Origin: Parvibaculum sp049303435
GTDB taxonomy: Bacteria; Pseudomonadota; Alphaproteobacteria; Parvibaculales; Parvibaculaceae
Direction: 5' to 3'
Assembly (NCBI GenBank): GCA_049303435.1
Contig: JBAQNC010000290.1
Coordinates: 1-20,627 of the forward strand
Length of the DNA stretch: 20,627 bases
In this document: piece by piece, positions 1 to 6,771 of the stretch
Position numbering within the stretch: position 1 is the first letter of the stretch
Layout: each line of letters opens with the position of its first letter
Made by a program: the position numbers and the translations under genes
The notes under the pieces: model-generated
What the model was told of the DNA's origin: nothing
Seen by the model: the letters and a program-made list of their open reading frames with translations, nothing else
Databases searched by the model: none

Positions 1-1
1 C

Positions 2-532
2 CTTATAAGTCCTATTTTTTCATCAATTGAAGAGTGGTTGGGCCGCAATACACCTGCCTACTATGAGATTCTCGCAAAAACTGGGCAGGGGTCTTGGCAC
101 CCTCAAAACGACACTCATGCGTGGGTCCAATTTTGCCTAAAAGCACACTTTCAGCAGGCCCATACAATCGTTAAGAGAAATGATTGGTTTGAAAAAATTT
201 ATAAAGACATTCTTGAAGTGCTGGCAAAGAACAAACTGCCTTCGCGCATGTACTCTGCTCTAATGGATGCAGCCCTTGGGCTGCGCATTCGTGCGGGGAG
301 GTATCGTGAAGAGCACGAACTTTCCGATGTGGTAGCAAGTCGAGATTTGCGAAAATTGTCTAATCTTGAACTAATTATTCCACATGGCGAGCGGCGTGGA
401 CGTTACTATACGGGATCGACGCCGATTAAAATGATAGCTGCAAAATACAAGACTGCCGCTAGGGCTGATGATCCTTATCGGCTTGTTCGCGAGAAGAATT
501 CGGTTCAGGATTCTCCCGAATTGCCTTTTTGA
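2..532 (+). CDS. Fic-family protein, C-terminal part (5' end outside window)
   Basis: The frame is open from the first bases of the window and has no start codon of its own, so this is the 3' part of a longer gene. The first ~50 residues (around FSSIEEWLGRNTPAYYEIL, then the HAWVQFCLKAHFQQA segment) match the region that follows the catalytic loop in Fic proteins. Fic enzymes usually transfer AMP from ATP to a hydroxyl on a target protein. The catalytic HPFxxGNGR loop would lie upstream and cannot be checked here. The last ~100 residues look like a winged helix-turn-helix (RYREEHELSDVVASRDLRKL, then a GRRGRYYTGS wing), a common C-terminal domain of stand-alone Fic proteins. The gene is clearly more AT-rich than the genes after position 800, with many AAA and ATT codons, which suggests transfer. 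Its 3' end overlaps a convergent small gene by 74 bases. The Fic call rests on fold-typical sequence rather than on the active site. Confidence 0.72.
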   Translation, partial: LISPIFSSIEEWLGRNTPAYYEILAKTGQGSWHPQNDTHAWVQFCLKAHFQQAHTIVKRNDWFEKIYKDILEVLAKNKLPSRMYSALMDAALGLRIRAGRYREEHELSDVVASRDLRKLSNLELIIPHGERRGRYYTGSTPIKMIAAKYKTAARADDPYRLVREKNSVQDSPELPF

Positions 533-635
533 GCCCCTTGGACTCACTTAATTCACCCGTCGCAAGGTCGGTAATGAGCTTGGCGAGCTGGTTCGTGTCT
601 CTCGGACGCTTTGGTTTTTTGGCGGAATCTGTCAT
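459..635 (-). CDS. Small conserved-type hypothetical protein (58 aa)
   Basis: The predicted protein is short and charged. It begins MTDSAKKPKRPRD and continues with TNQLAKLITDLATGE. A basic KKPKRPRD stretch followed by NQLAKLIxDxATGE resembles the N-terminus of small uncharacterised proteins I recall from rhizobial genomes. Those usually continue into a glycine/lysine-rich tail, whereas here the tail is SESKGLKKAIRENPEPNSS and then charged residues. The frame can be extended upstream to an ATG at 677, but the family-like part begins at the ATG at 633-635, so I chose that start. No strong ribosome binding site is seen. It is convergent with the Fic gene and overlaps its last 74 bases, so it is not arranged like a FicA antitoxin, which normally precedes fic. 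Function is unknown. Confidence 0.5.
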   Translation of the reverse strand: MTDSAKKPKRPRDTNQLAKLITDLATGELSESKGLKKAIRENPEPNSSREQADKDHQP

Positions 636-816
636 ATAGCTAATATCGCACGAGCGAGGCCTAGGCCCAATAGGCAACGAAATTTTCTAAATTCAAACTG
701 AGACACTACCGGTTTATCTCGCCGGTTGCTCGGGCGAAAAACTTGAGCTAACCTTTTTCCACATCGACCGATCGCGGCTTCGTCTCAAGCCCGATGAAAG
801 ATTTGTCGAGCATCGA

Positions 817-2001
817 TCAGGCCTTTCCGTAAAGCGTCACGACGCAAGCGCCGCCAAGACCGAGATTGTGCTGAAGCGCATGGGTAACACCCTCGACCTG
901 GCGCTTGTCGGCCTGACCGCGCAACTGCCAGACAAGCTCGGCGCATTGCGCAAGACCGGTGGCGCCAAGCGGATGGCCCTTGGACAGAAGTCCGCCCGAC
1001 GGGTTCGTCACATATTTGCCGCCATAGGTATTGTCGCCATCCCAGATGAATTTTTCGGCTGTGCCTTCCGGCGTGAGGCCAAGCGCCTCATAGGTCAGAA
1101 GTTCGTTGGCGGTGAAGCAGTCATGAAGCTCGACGACTTGCACATCGTCAGGACCGACGCCCGACTTCTCATATACGCGACGCGCAGCTTCCTTCGCCAT
1201 GTCATAGCCGATGAGCTTGATCATCGAGTGATCATCGAACAGGCTTGGCCCGTCCGTCGTCATGGCCTGGCCCTTGATGACAACCTCGGCCTTGATGCCA
1301 TGCTTCTTTGCAAACTCCGGCGTGCAGAGGACTGCCGCGGCCGCGCCACAGGTCGGCGGGCAACACTGAAAGCGCGTGAGCGGCCCGTAGATTTGCGGCG
1401 AGCCGAGGACCTCCTCAACGGTGAGCTGGTCCTTGAAGATCGCATAGGGATTGTGCTGCGCGTGAGTGCGGGCCTTGGATGCAATCTTGGCGAAGGTTTC
1501 GCGCCGCGTGCCGTATTTCTCGGAGTATTCGCGACCCGCACCGCCGAAAAACTGCGCGGCGAAGGGCGCCTGCTTGTCGACGCCCTGAAGCTCGATCATT
1601 TCCAGGCTCTGGCGTTCCATCGGGTTGGGGCGGTCGTTAAAGACGGCGCCGAGCGCACCGGGACGCATTTCCTCAAAGCCGAGCGCAAGCGCGCATTCCA
1701 CCATGCCGCTCTCGACAGCCTGACGCGCGAGGAAGAGCGCTGACGAGCCGGTGGCGCAATTGTTGTTGACGTTGATGATCGGCACGCCGGAAAGCCCAAG
1801 GCGATAGACGGCGGCCTGACCGGCGGTCGAATCGCCATAGACATAGCCGACATAGACCTGCCCGGCGGCTTCATAGGGAAGGCCTGCATCCTCGAAGGCG
1901 GCGGCAGCGGCCTTCTCGCCCATGATGTTGTAGGTCTCGCTTGCGCCGGGCTTGGTGAAGGGGATCATCCCGACGCCTGCGACTCTCACTTCATTCGACA
2001 T
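817..2001 (-). CDS. SCP2/SCP-x-type thiolase (lipid-transfer protein-like acetyl-CoA acetyltransferase)
   Basis: This 394-residue protein has a thiolase fold and would cleave 3-ketoacyl-CoA with CoA, or a related carbon-carbon bond, in the cytoplasm. The nucleophile is Cys82 in NVNNNCATGSSAL. His293 lies in the ELHDCFTANE motif and His343 in GLLSKGHPLGATG. The CxG motif of classical thiolases is absent (HNLGLGGACVV instead). The HDCF motif and the FQCCPPTCGAAAAV segment are typical of the sterol-carrier-protein-type thiolases that act on branched, sterol-derived or other bulky acyl-CoAs. No SCP2 domain is fused. A ribosome binding site (AGGGAG) lies about six bases before the ATG at 1999-2001. 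It is the second gene after the acyl-CoA dehydrogenase, 57 bases downstream on the same strand, so the two are probably one operon. The exact substrate cannot be read from the sequence. Confidence 0.88.
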   Translation of the reverse strand: MSNEVRVAGVGMIPFTKPGASETYNIMGEKAAAAAFEDAGLPYEAAGQVYVGYVYGDSTAGQAAVYRLGLSGVPIINVNNNCATGSSALFLARQAVESGMVECALALGFEEMRPGALGAVFNDRPNPMERQSLEMIELQGVDKQAPFAAQFFGGAGREYSEKYGTRRETFAKIASKARTHAQHNPYAIFKDQLTVEEVLGSPQIYGPLTRFQCCPPTCGAAAAVLCTPEFAKKHGIKAEVVIKGQAMTTDGPSLFDDHSMIKLIGYDMAKEAARRVYEKSGVGPDDVQVVELHDCFTANELLTYEALGLTPEGTAEKFIWDGDNTYGGKYVTNPSGGLLSKGHPLGATGLAQCAELVWQLRGQADKRQVEGVTHALQHNLGLGGACVVTLYGKA

Positions 2002-2058
2002 GTTCGTCTCCCTGTTTGTATTGGGTCTGTCATTTGTCCTGACGATTACCAGCCGCTC

Positions 2059-3216
2059 TCAGAGCGTGCGGGCGATCAGGAGTTTCATCACTTCATTCGT
2101 ACCGGCATAGATTTTCTGGACGCGGGCGTCGGCATACATGCGCGCGATGGGATATTCGGTCATGTAGCCATAGCCGCCGAAGAACTGCAGGCACTCGTCG
2201 ATGACCTTGCATTGCATGTCCGTCGTCCACCATTTGGCCATTGCCGCCGTGGTCGGATCGAGCGTACCAGCGAGAAGGCGCACCATCAGCTGATCGACAA
2301 AAGTGCGGGCGATGACGGCATGCGTCTTTGCTTCGGCGAGCTTGAACTGTGTGTTCTGAAAATCGAGGATCGACTGGCCAAAAGCCTTGCGCTCCTTCAC
2401 ATAGTCGGCGGTAAGTTCAACCGCGCGCTCCATGGCGACGACGGCGCCGAAGGCGCAGGAAAGCCGCTCCCAGGCAAGCTGCACCATGAGCTGCTTGAAG
2501 CCCTGTCCCTCGACCCCGCCGAGAAGATTTCCGACCGGTGTGCGCACATCGTCGAAAAACAGTTCCGACGTGTCCTGCGCATGCATGCCGATCTTTTGAA
2601 GATTGCGCCCGCGGCGAAAGCCACTGGCCGTCGCCGTCTCGACGGCAATGATCGATACGCCCTTCGCACCCGCCGCCGGATCTGTCTTGGCGACGACAAG
2701 CACCAGATCGGCGTTCTGACCGTTGGTAATGAAAGTCTTCTGACCTGCGATCACATAAGCGTCACCGTCGCGTCGCGCCGTGGTTCGCACGGACTGGAGA
2801 TCGGAGCCCGTACCCGGCTCGGTCATGGCAATCGCCCCGATCATTTCGCCGCTTGCCATGCAAGGAAGCCAGCATTGCTTCTGCTCCTCTGTCCCATAGG
2901 CCAGAATATAATGCGCAACGATGTTGGAATGGACGCCATTGCCAGCGCCGAAACCGCCGCCGAGTCCTGCCCGTCCGGTTTCCTCGGCGATGACCACATC
3001 ATGCGCGCGCGTGCCGCCGCCGCCGCCATAGGCTTCGGGGATGCTCGCGCAGAGAAGGCCCGTCGCGCCTGCCTTTTTCCAGGCCTCGCGATCGACCACG
3101 CCTGCCTCTTCCCAGCGCTCCCGACAGGGGACGAACTCGCGCTCGAGGAAGCGACGCACCTGGTCGCGCAGGATGCTCAGTTCCTCTGTCATCCAGGGTG
3201 ATATTTCTCCGCCCAC
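2059..3216 (-). CDS. Acyl-CoA dehydrogenase, long-chain/LCAD-like
   Basis: This 385-residue FAD flavoenzyme would oxidise acyl-CoA to trans-2-enoyl-CoA and pass electrons to ETF. The ordered family motifs are present: MTEPGTGSDLQ (about 131-141), GQKTFITNG (about 158-166), the RKAFGQ helix region, and the C-terminal QFFGGYGYMTEYPIARMYAD and IYAGTNEVMK. MCAD has its catalytic Glu in YEGT; here that position is Ala. A Glu at about 250 in AWERLS lies where LCAD and isovaleryl-CoA dehydrogenase carry the catalytic base, so it belongs to that group. I chose the GTG at 3214-3216 because AGAGG lies five bases upstream; an ATG at 3190-3192 is the alternative and has a poorly spaced site. The gene is divergent from the TetR gene, and the probable operator lies 15 bases upstream of the start codon. 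It is followed by the thiolase. Confidence 0.9.
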   Translation of the reverse strand: MGGEISPWMTEELSILRDQVRRFLEREFVPCRERWEEAGVVDREAWKKAGATGLLCASIPEAYGGGGGTRAHDVVIAEETGRAGLGGGFGAGNGVHSNIVAHYILAYGTEEQKQCWLPCMASGEMIGAIAMTEPGTGSDLQSVRTTARRDGDAYVIAGQKTFITNGQNADLVLVVAKTDPAAGAKGVSIIAVETATASGFRRGRNLQKIGMHAQDTSELFFDDVRTPVGNLLGGVEGQGFKQLMVQLAWERLSCAFGAVVAMERAVELTADYVKERKAFGQSILDFQNTQFKLAEAKTHAVIARTFVDQLMVRLLAGTLDPTTAAMAKWWTTDMQCKVIDECLQFFGGYGYMTEYPIARMYADARVQKIYAGTNEVMKLLIARTL

Positions 3217-3231
3217 TTGCGCCTCTAATTT

Positions 3232-3253
3232 TTCTACTGTCTAGTAAGTAGAA
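3232..3253. promoter_or_regulatory. 22-bp palindromic operator candidate (TetR site)
   Basis: TTCTACT and AGTAGAA form perfect 7-base arms around a centre containing CTAG (TTCTACTgtCTAGtaAGTAGAA). Eighteen of 22 positions are self-complementary. The site overlaps the -10 hexamer and the likely start point of the minus-strand acyl-CoA dehydrogenase promoter and lies 88 bases before the TetR gene. Position and symmetry fit repressor binding. That this TetR protein binds it is inference. Confidence 0.7.
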
Positions 3254-3280
3254 TAAATGCCCGGATCGGGAGAGAGTCAA
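3252..3280 (-). promoter_or_regulatory. Sigma-70-like promoter of the acyl-CoA dehydrogenase operon
   Basis: Reading the minus strand, TTGACT (3275-3280) is followed after 17 bases by TTTATT (3252-3257). The start point would fall near 3245, inside the palindrome at 3232-3253, leaving a leader of about 30 bases before the GTG start. This is the clearest promoter in the window. Confidence 0.6.
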
Positions 3281-3341
3281 GCGCTTTCCGAGAGCGACAA
3301 TGTTGCTGTATGAGTGACGTCGCGAAGACGAGGAAAAAAAT

Positions 3342-3986
3342 ATGGCGGGACGACCGAAGGCGAAGGCCGAGACGAGCGCGAAATACGAGCAAAGGCGAAT
3401 GGAAGTCTTCCGGGCGGCGGCGCGCACTTTCAACCGGCTCGGCTTTCACATCGCAACGCTTGATGACGTCGCCGAAGAACTGGGCGTGACCAAGCCCGCG
3501 CTTTACTATTATGCCAAGAGCAAGGATGAACTTCTCTTCGCTTGCGGCGAGATGGCGCTTGGCGCGCTTGACGGCGCTCTCGACAAGTCCAGGGAGCCGG
3601 ATCTGACCGGTCTTGACCGGCTCTCCCGTTTCTTCAAACTCTATGCGGAAATCATCTGCGAAGATTTCGGGCGCTGCCTCGTGCTGACGGAACCGCGCGA
3701 CCTCGCCACGAGATCACGCAAGGCCAATGTCTCGGGACGGCGCGCGCTCAACCTTGCCGTGCGCGAGATCATCAAGGACGGCATCGAAGACGGCTCGATC
3801 CGCCGTTGCGACGAGCGCGTTCTTGCCATTGCGCTCTTCGACGCCTTCAACGGGCTGGGGCGCTGGTACAATGAAAAAGGCCCGGCCGCCCTCTCCACAA
3901 TCGTCGACCAATATATTTCGATTTTCGTACGCGGCATCGGGACAGCAGAGCCCCCTCGCCCTGTCGCGTCAAAGAAGAAAGCATGA
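3342..3986 (+). CDS. TetR/AcrR-family transcriptional regulator
   Basis: This 214-residue protein has an N-terminal TetR helix-turn-helix at about residues 20-70. The core is FRAAARTFNRLGFHIATLDD, then VAEELGVTKPALYYYAKSKDELLF, with the recognition helix around TKPALYYY. The rest is a helical ligand-binding and dimerisation domain, ending in a basic tail (SKKKA). The first residues are also basic (GRPKAKAE), as is common in the family. The start ATG is preceded by GAGGA at a spacing of seven bases. It is divergent from an acyl-CoA dehydrogenase and thiolase pair, so the probable job is local control of that operon with an acyl-CoA or related lipid as effector. This is inferred from context. 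The ligand cannot be named from sequence. Confidence 0.9.
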   Translation: MAGRPKAKAETSAKYEQRRMEVFRAAARTFNRLGFHIATLDDVAEELGVTKPALYYYAKSKDELLFACGEMALGALDGALDKSREPDLTGLDRLSRFFKLYAEIICEDFGRCLVLTEPRDLATRSRKANVSGRRALNLAVREIIKDGIEDGSIRRCDERVLAIALFDAFNGLGRWYNEKGPAALSTIVDQYISIFVRGIGTAEPPRPVASKKKA

Positions 3987-4226
3987 AGTGGGCGGCGCAT
4001 CGGAGCAAAAGAGCGGCATCGTACAGGTGAGGGCATGCGCGGCAACGCGGATCGCCGGGCGCGCGCCGCGTGAGAAGACCGTCGTCGCCGCCGGGGGCCT
4101 CTTCGCAAAGAAGGAACAGCACAGTGAGCTTTCAATACAGACCTGAGCGAGGGACACTCCGCTGAAACACCCTGTTCGCGTGGAAAACGTCGCTTTATTT
4201 CCCGCATCGGCGCTAGAGTTGCGTCC
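3987..4226. other. Intergenic region between TetR and LysR genes, no gene seen
   Basis: These 240 bases contain open frames on both strands, but none has a recognisable protein or a convincing start site. The frames that run through here are continuations of shadows of the TetR gene. No clear terminator with a T-run was found after the TetR stop. Confidence 0.5.
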
Positions 4227-5147
4227 ATGAACCTTCGCCAGATCAGATATTTCATTGCGGTTGCCGAAACGGAGTCCGTTTCCGGCGCGGCGCAGGAGCT
4301 TGGCATTTCACAGTCGGCGATCACCTCGGCGGTGCAGTCGCTGGAATATGAAATGAGCGCCAGTCTCTTTGTGCGTCATGCCAAGGGAATGCGACTGACG
4401 CATGAGGGGCATCAGTTGCTGCTTCATGCACGGCGCATCGTGGCGGCTGTGTCGGATGCCCAGCGCGCCGTCAGCGCCCGGCCCGAGGGCATGACGGGCG
4501 ATCTCAATATCGGCGTGACGCAGATGGTGTCGGGCTATTATCTCGCCGACCTGCTGGCGCGCTATCGCCGGGTCTTTCCCAAGGTCGATATTCATGTGGT
4601 CGAGGACGAACGCACCTACCTCGAACATCTGCTGGTGAATGGCGAACTCGATGTCGGCCTGCTGCTCGTCTCCAATCTGCAGGACCGGCAGGCGCTCGAA
4701 TCCGAAGTGCTGATCCGTTCGCCCTGGCGCGTCTGGCTGCCCGCCGGGCATCCGCTGACCTCGCTTCATGTGCTGACGCTGAACGATCTCGCCGACGAAC
4801 CCATGATCATGCTGGCGGTCGATGAACTCATCGAAACGACGACAGCCTATTGGCTCAATGAAGGCGTGCGCCCGAACGTCGTGCTCAAGACGGCCTCGGT
4901 CGAGGCTGTGCGCAGTCTCGTCGGCCTCGGCGTGGGGCTCGCCACTTTGCCCGACATGGCCTATCGCCCCTGGTCGCTGGACGGCGACCGGGTGGAAGCG
5001 CGCGAACTCGCCAATCCCATCCCGACCGTCGATGTCGGTCTCGTCTGGCGGCAGGGCGCGCCGCTTCGCCCGACGGCCAGCCAGTTCCTCGATATGTGCC
5101 GCGAATATACGCCGCCCCAGACCAAGCGCGGAATCTCGGGCGCCTGA
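4227..5147 (+). CDS. LysR-family transcriptional regulator
   Basis: This 306-residue protein is the usual LysR length. The N-terminal winged helix (residues 1-60) reads MNLRQIRYFIAVAETESVSG, then AAQELGISQSAITSAVQSLE and LFVRHAKGMRLTHEG, the standard LysR helix-turn-helix and wing. A linker helix follows, then a periplasmic-binding-protein-like effector domain (about 90-295) with the LxIGVT strand and the GLGVGLATLPD segment. It lies upstream of and in the same direction as the polyamine oxidation and transport operon, separated by 179 bases that contain a dyad suitable for a LysR protein (5183-5207). The context suggests it controls patD and the ABC importer, perhaps in response to a polyamine or its product. 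The E. coli ydc operon is not accompanied by a LysR gene in this position, as far as I recall. The effector is unknown. Confidence 0.9.
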   Translation: MNLRQIRYFIAVAETESVSGAAQELGISQSAITSAVQSLEYEMSASLFVRHAKGMRLTHEGHQLLLHARRIVAAVSDAQRAVSARPEGMTGDLNIGVTQMVSGYYLADLLARYRRVFPKVDIHVVEDERTYLEHLLVNGELDVGLLLVSNLQDRQALESEVLIRSPWRVWLPAGHPLTSLHVLTLNDLADEPMIMLAVDELIETTTAYWLNEGVRPNVVLKTASVEAVRSLVGLGVGLATLPDMAYRPWSLDGDRVEARELANPIPTVDVGLVWRQGAPLRPTASQFLDMCREYTPPQTKRGISGA

Positions 5148-5182
5148 GGTATCTGAAAAACAGAAACCTTGGTGCTGATTTT

Positions 5183-5207
5183 CCGATTTTCAATTTCAAA
5201 AATTCGG
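5183..5207. promoter_or_regulatory. Interrupted dyad upstream of patD, candidate LysR site
   Basis: The 25-bp sequence has the form CCGAnTTT-N9-AAAnTCGG. Seven of eight positions in each arm are complementary around an AT-rich centre, and it contains T-N11-A spacings as LysR sites do. It is the most symmetrical sequence in the gap between the LysR gene and patD, 119 bases before the patD start. Binding is inferred. Confidence 0.4.
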
Positions 5208-5256
5208 TCCTAGCATTCGTCAACGGTCCGTCATAATTGCCTGCCCTGAGCCACCG

Positions 5257-5273
5257 AGCATCGACAAGATGCT
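5257..5273 (+). promoter_or_regulatory. Small perfect hairpin in the patD leader
   Basis: AGCATC, loop GACAA, then GATGCT gives a perfect 6-bp stem 53 bases upstream of the patD start. There is no T-run after it, so it is not a standard terminator. It could be an operator half or a leader RNA structure, or chance. Confidence 0.3.
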
Positions 5274-5326
5274 GATCTAAAAGGGTTTTCGGTCTCTATG
5301 ACGGTCTCTTTCTGGAGGCACAGTGG

Positions 5327-6751
5327 ATGCAGACCAAACTTTTCATCGGCGGCCAGTTTGTCAACGGCGAAGGGGCGGACGAGGAAATCCTCAATCCGGC
5401 CACAGGCGAGTTGATCGGCAAAATTCCCTCAGCTTCCAAAGGTCAGATCGATGCCGCGGTCGCTGCTGCCTCCAAGGCCTTCCTCACCTGGGGGCGCACG
5501 ACGCCCGGCGAACGCTCCGGCCTGCTCCTGAAACTCGCCGACCGGATCGAAGCCGAGGCCGAAAGCTTCGCCCGGCTTGAAAGCCAGAATTGCGGCAAGC
5601 CCTATCGCGCCGTGCTGGATGACGAAATCCCCGCCGTGGTCGATTGCTTCCGCTTCTTTGCCGGCGCGGCGCGCTGCATGACCGGCAGCGCGGCAGGCGA
5701 ATATATCGCTGGCTTCACCAGCATGATCCGGCGCGATCCCGTCGGCGTCGTCGCCTCGATCGCGCCCTGGAACTATCCGCTGATGATGGCCGCCTGGAAG
5801 ATCGCCCCGGCGCTCGCCGCAGGCAATGTCGTGGTGCTGAAGCCGTCGGAACAGACGCCGCTGACCGCACTCAAACTTGCCGGCATCATGGCCGATATTT
5901 TTCCCGAGGGTGTCTGGAACCTCGTGCTCGGACGTGGCGACACGGTCGGCGCGCCGCTGGTCTCGCATCCCGGAGTCCATATGACCTCGCTCACCGGCGA
6001 CATCGCCACAGGCCGCAAGGTGCTGGAAGCGGCGACGGGCACATTGAAGCGCACGCATCTGGAACTCGGCGGCAAGGCGCCCGTCATCGTCTTTGACGAT
6101 GCCGACATTGCCGAAGTCGTCGAGGGCGTGCGCACATTCGGCTATTACAATGCCGGACAGGATTGCACAGCGGCCTGCCGCATCTATGCCGGACCCAAGG
6201 TCTATGAAAAACTCGCCGCCGATCTCACCAGCGCCGTGTCCTCCATCAAGTTCGGCGGACCGGATGATGAGGAGACGGAGCTCGGTCCCATCATTTCCGA
6301 ACGCCAGCGCGCCCGCGTGTCGAGCTTCGTGGAACGCGCCCGCGCCCTCAATCACATCGAGGTCACGACAGGCGGCAAGCCCGGCGCCGGCAATGGCTTC
6401 TTTTATGAACCCACCGTCATCGTCGGCGCGAAGCAAGAGGACGAGATCGTGCAGCGCGAAGTCTTCGGCCCGGTCGTCTCGATCACGCGCTTCAGCGAAC
6501 CCGAGGAAGCGATCACATGGGCGAACGACAGCCAGTACGGCCTCGCCTCATCCGTCTGGACCAGGGACATCAGCCGCGCGATGGAGACAGCCTCGCGTCT
6601 CCAATATGGCTGCACATGGATCAACACCCATTTCATGCTCGCCAATGAAATGCCGCATGGCGGCATGAAGTCGTCGGGCTATGGCAAGGACCTTTCGGCC
6701 TATGCGCTGGAAGACTATTCGGTCGTGCGGCACGTGATGGTGAAATTCTGA
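5327..6751 (+). CDS. patD: Gamma-aminobutyraldehyde dehydrogenase
   Basis: This 474-residue NAD-dependent aldehyde dehydrogenase has the same length as E. coli PatD (YdcW) and matches it closely over long stretches, such as SMIRRDPxGVVASIAPWNYP, then MMAAWK and GVRTFGYYNAGQDCTAACRI. It oxidises 4-aminobutanal, made from putrescine, to GABA in the cytoplasm. Catalytic residues are visible: Cys280 in AGQDCTAAC and Glu246 in HLELGGKAPV. The Rossmann-type cofactor region is around 145-230. A strong ribosome binding site (GGAGG, eight bases before ATG) fixes the start; a GTG four bases earlier is in another frame. It is the first gene of the putative five-gene operon with the polyamine ABC importer. 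The supplying putrescine aminotransferase is not present, so 4-aminobutanal must come from an enzyme encoded elsewhere. Betaine-aldehyde dehydrogenase is a less likely alternative. Confidence 0.92.
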   Translation: MQTKLFIGGQFVNGEGADEEILNPATGELIGKIPSASKGQIDAAVAAASKAFLTWGRTTPGERSGLLLKLADRIEAEAESFARLESQNCGKPYRAVLDDEIPAVVDCFRFFAGAARCMTGSAAGEYIAGFTSMIRRDPVGVVASIAPWNYPLMMAAWKIAPALAAGNVVVLKPSEQTPLTALKLAGIMADIFPEGVWNLVLGRGDTVGAPLVSHPGVHMTSLTGDIATGRKVLEAATGTLKRTHLELGGKAPVIVFDDADIAEVVEGVRTFGYYNAGQDCTAACRIYAGPKVYEKLAADLTSAVSSIKFGGPDDEETELGPIISERQRARVSSFVERARALNHIEVTTGGKPGAGNGFFYEPTVIVGAKQEDEIVQREVFGPVVSITRFSEPEEAITWANDSQYGLASSVWTRDISRAMETASRLQYGCTWINTHFMLANEMPHGGMKSSGYGKDLSAYALEDYSVVRHVMVKF

Positions 6752-6771
6752 CAAACCGGGGGCGGGGCGCA

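Noticed and set aside
459..635. Small gene next to the Fic gene considered as its antitoxin
   Set aside because: FicA antitoxins normally precede fic on the same strand and carry an inhibitory helix with an (S/T)xxxE(G/N) motif. Here the gene is convergent and I see no such motif.
868..1743. Plus-strand open frame opposite the thiolase, and a similar one at 2212-3201 opposite the dehydrogenase
   Set aside because: Both are antisense shadows of genes with complete catalytic motifs.
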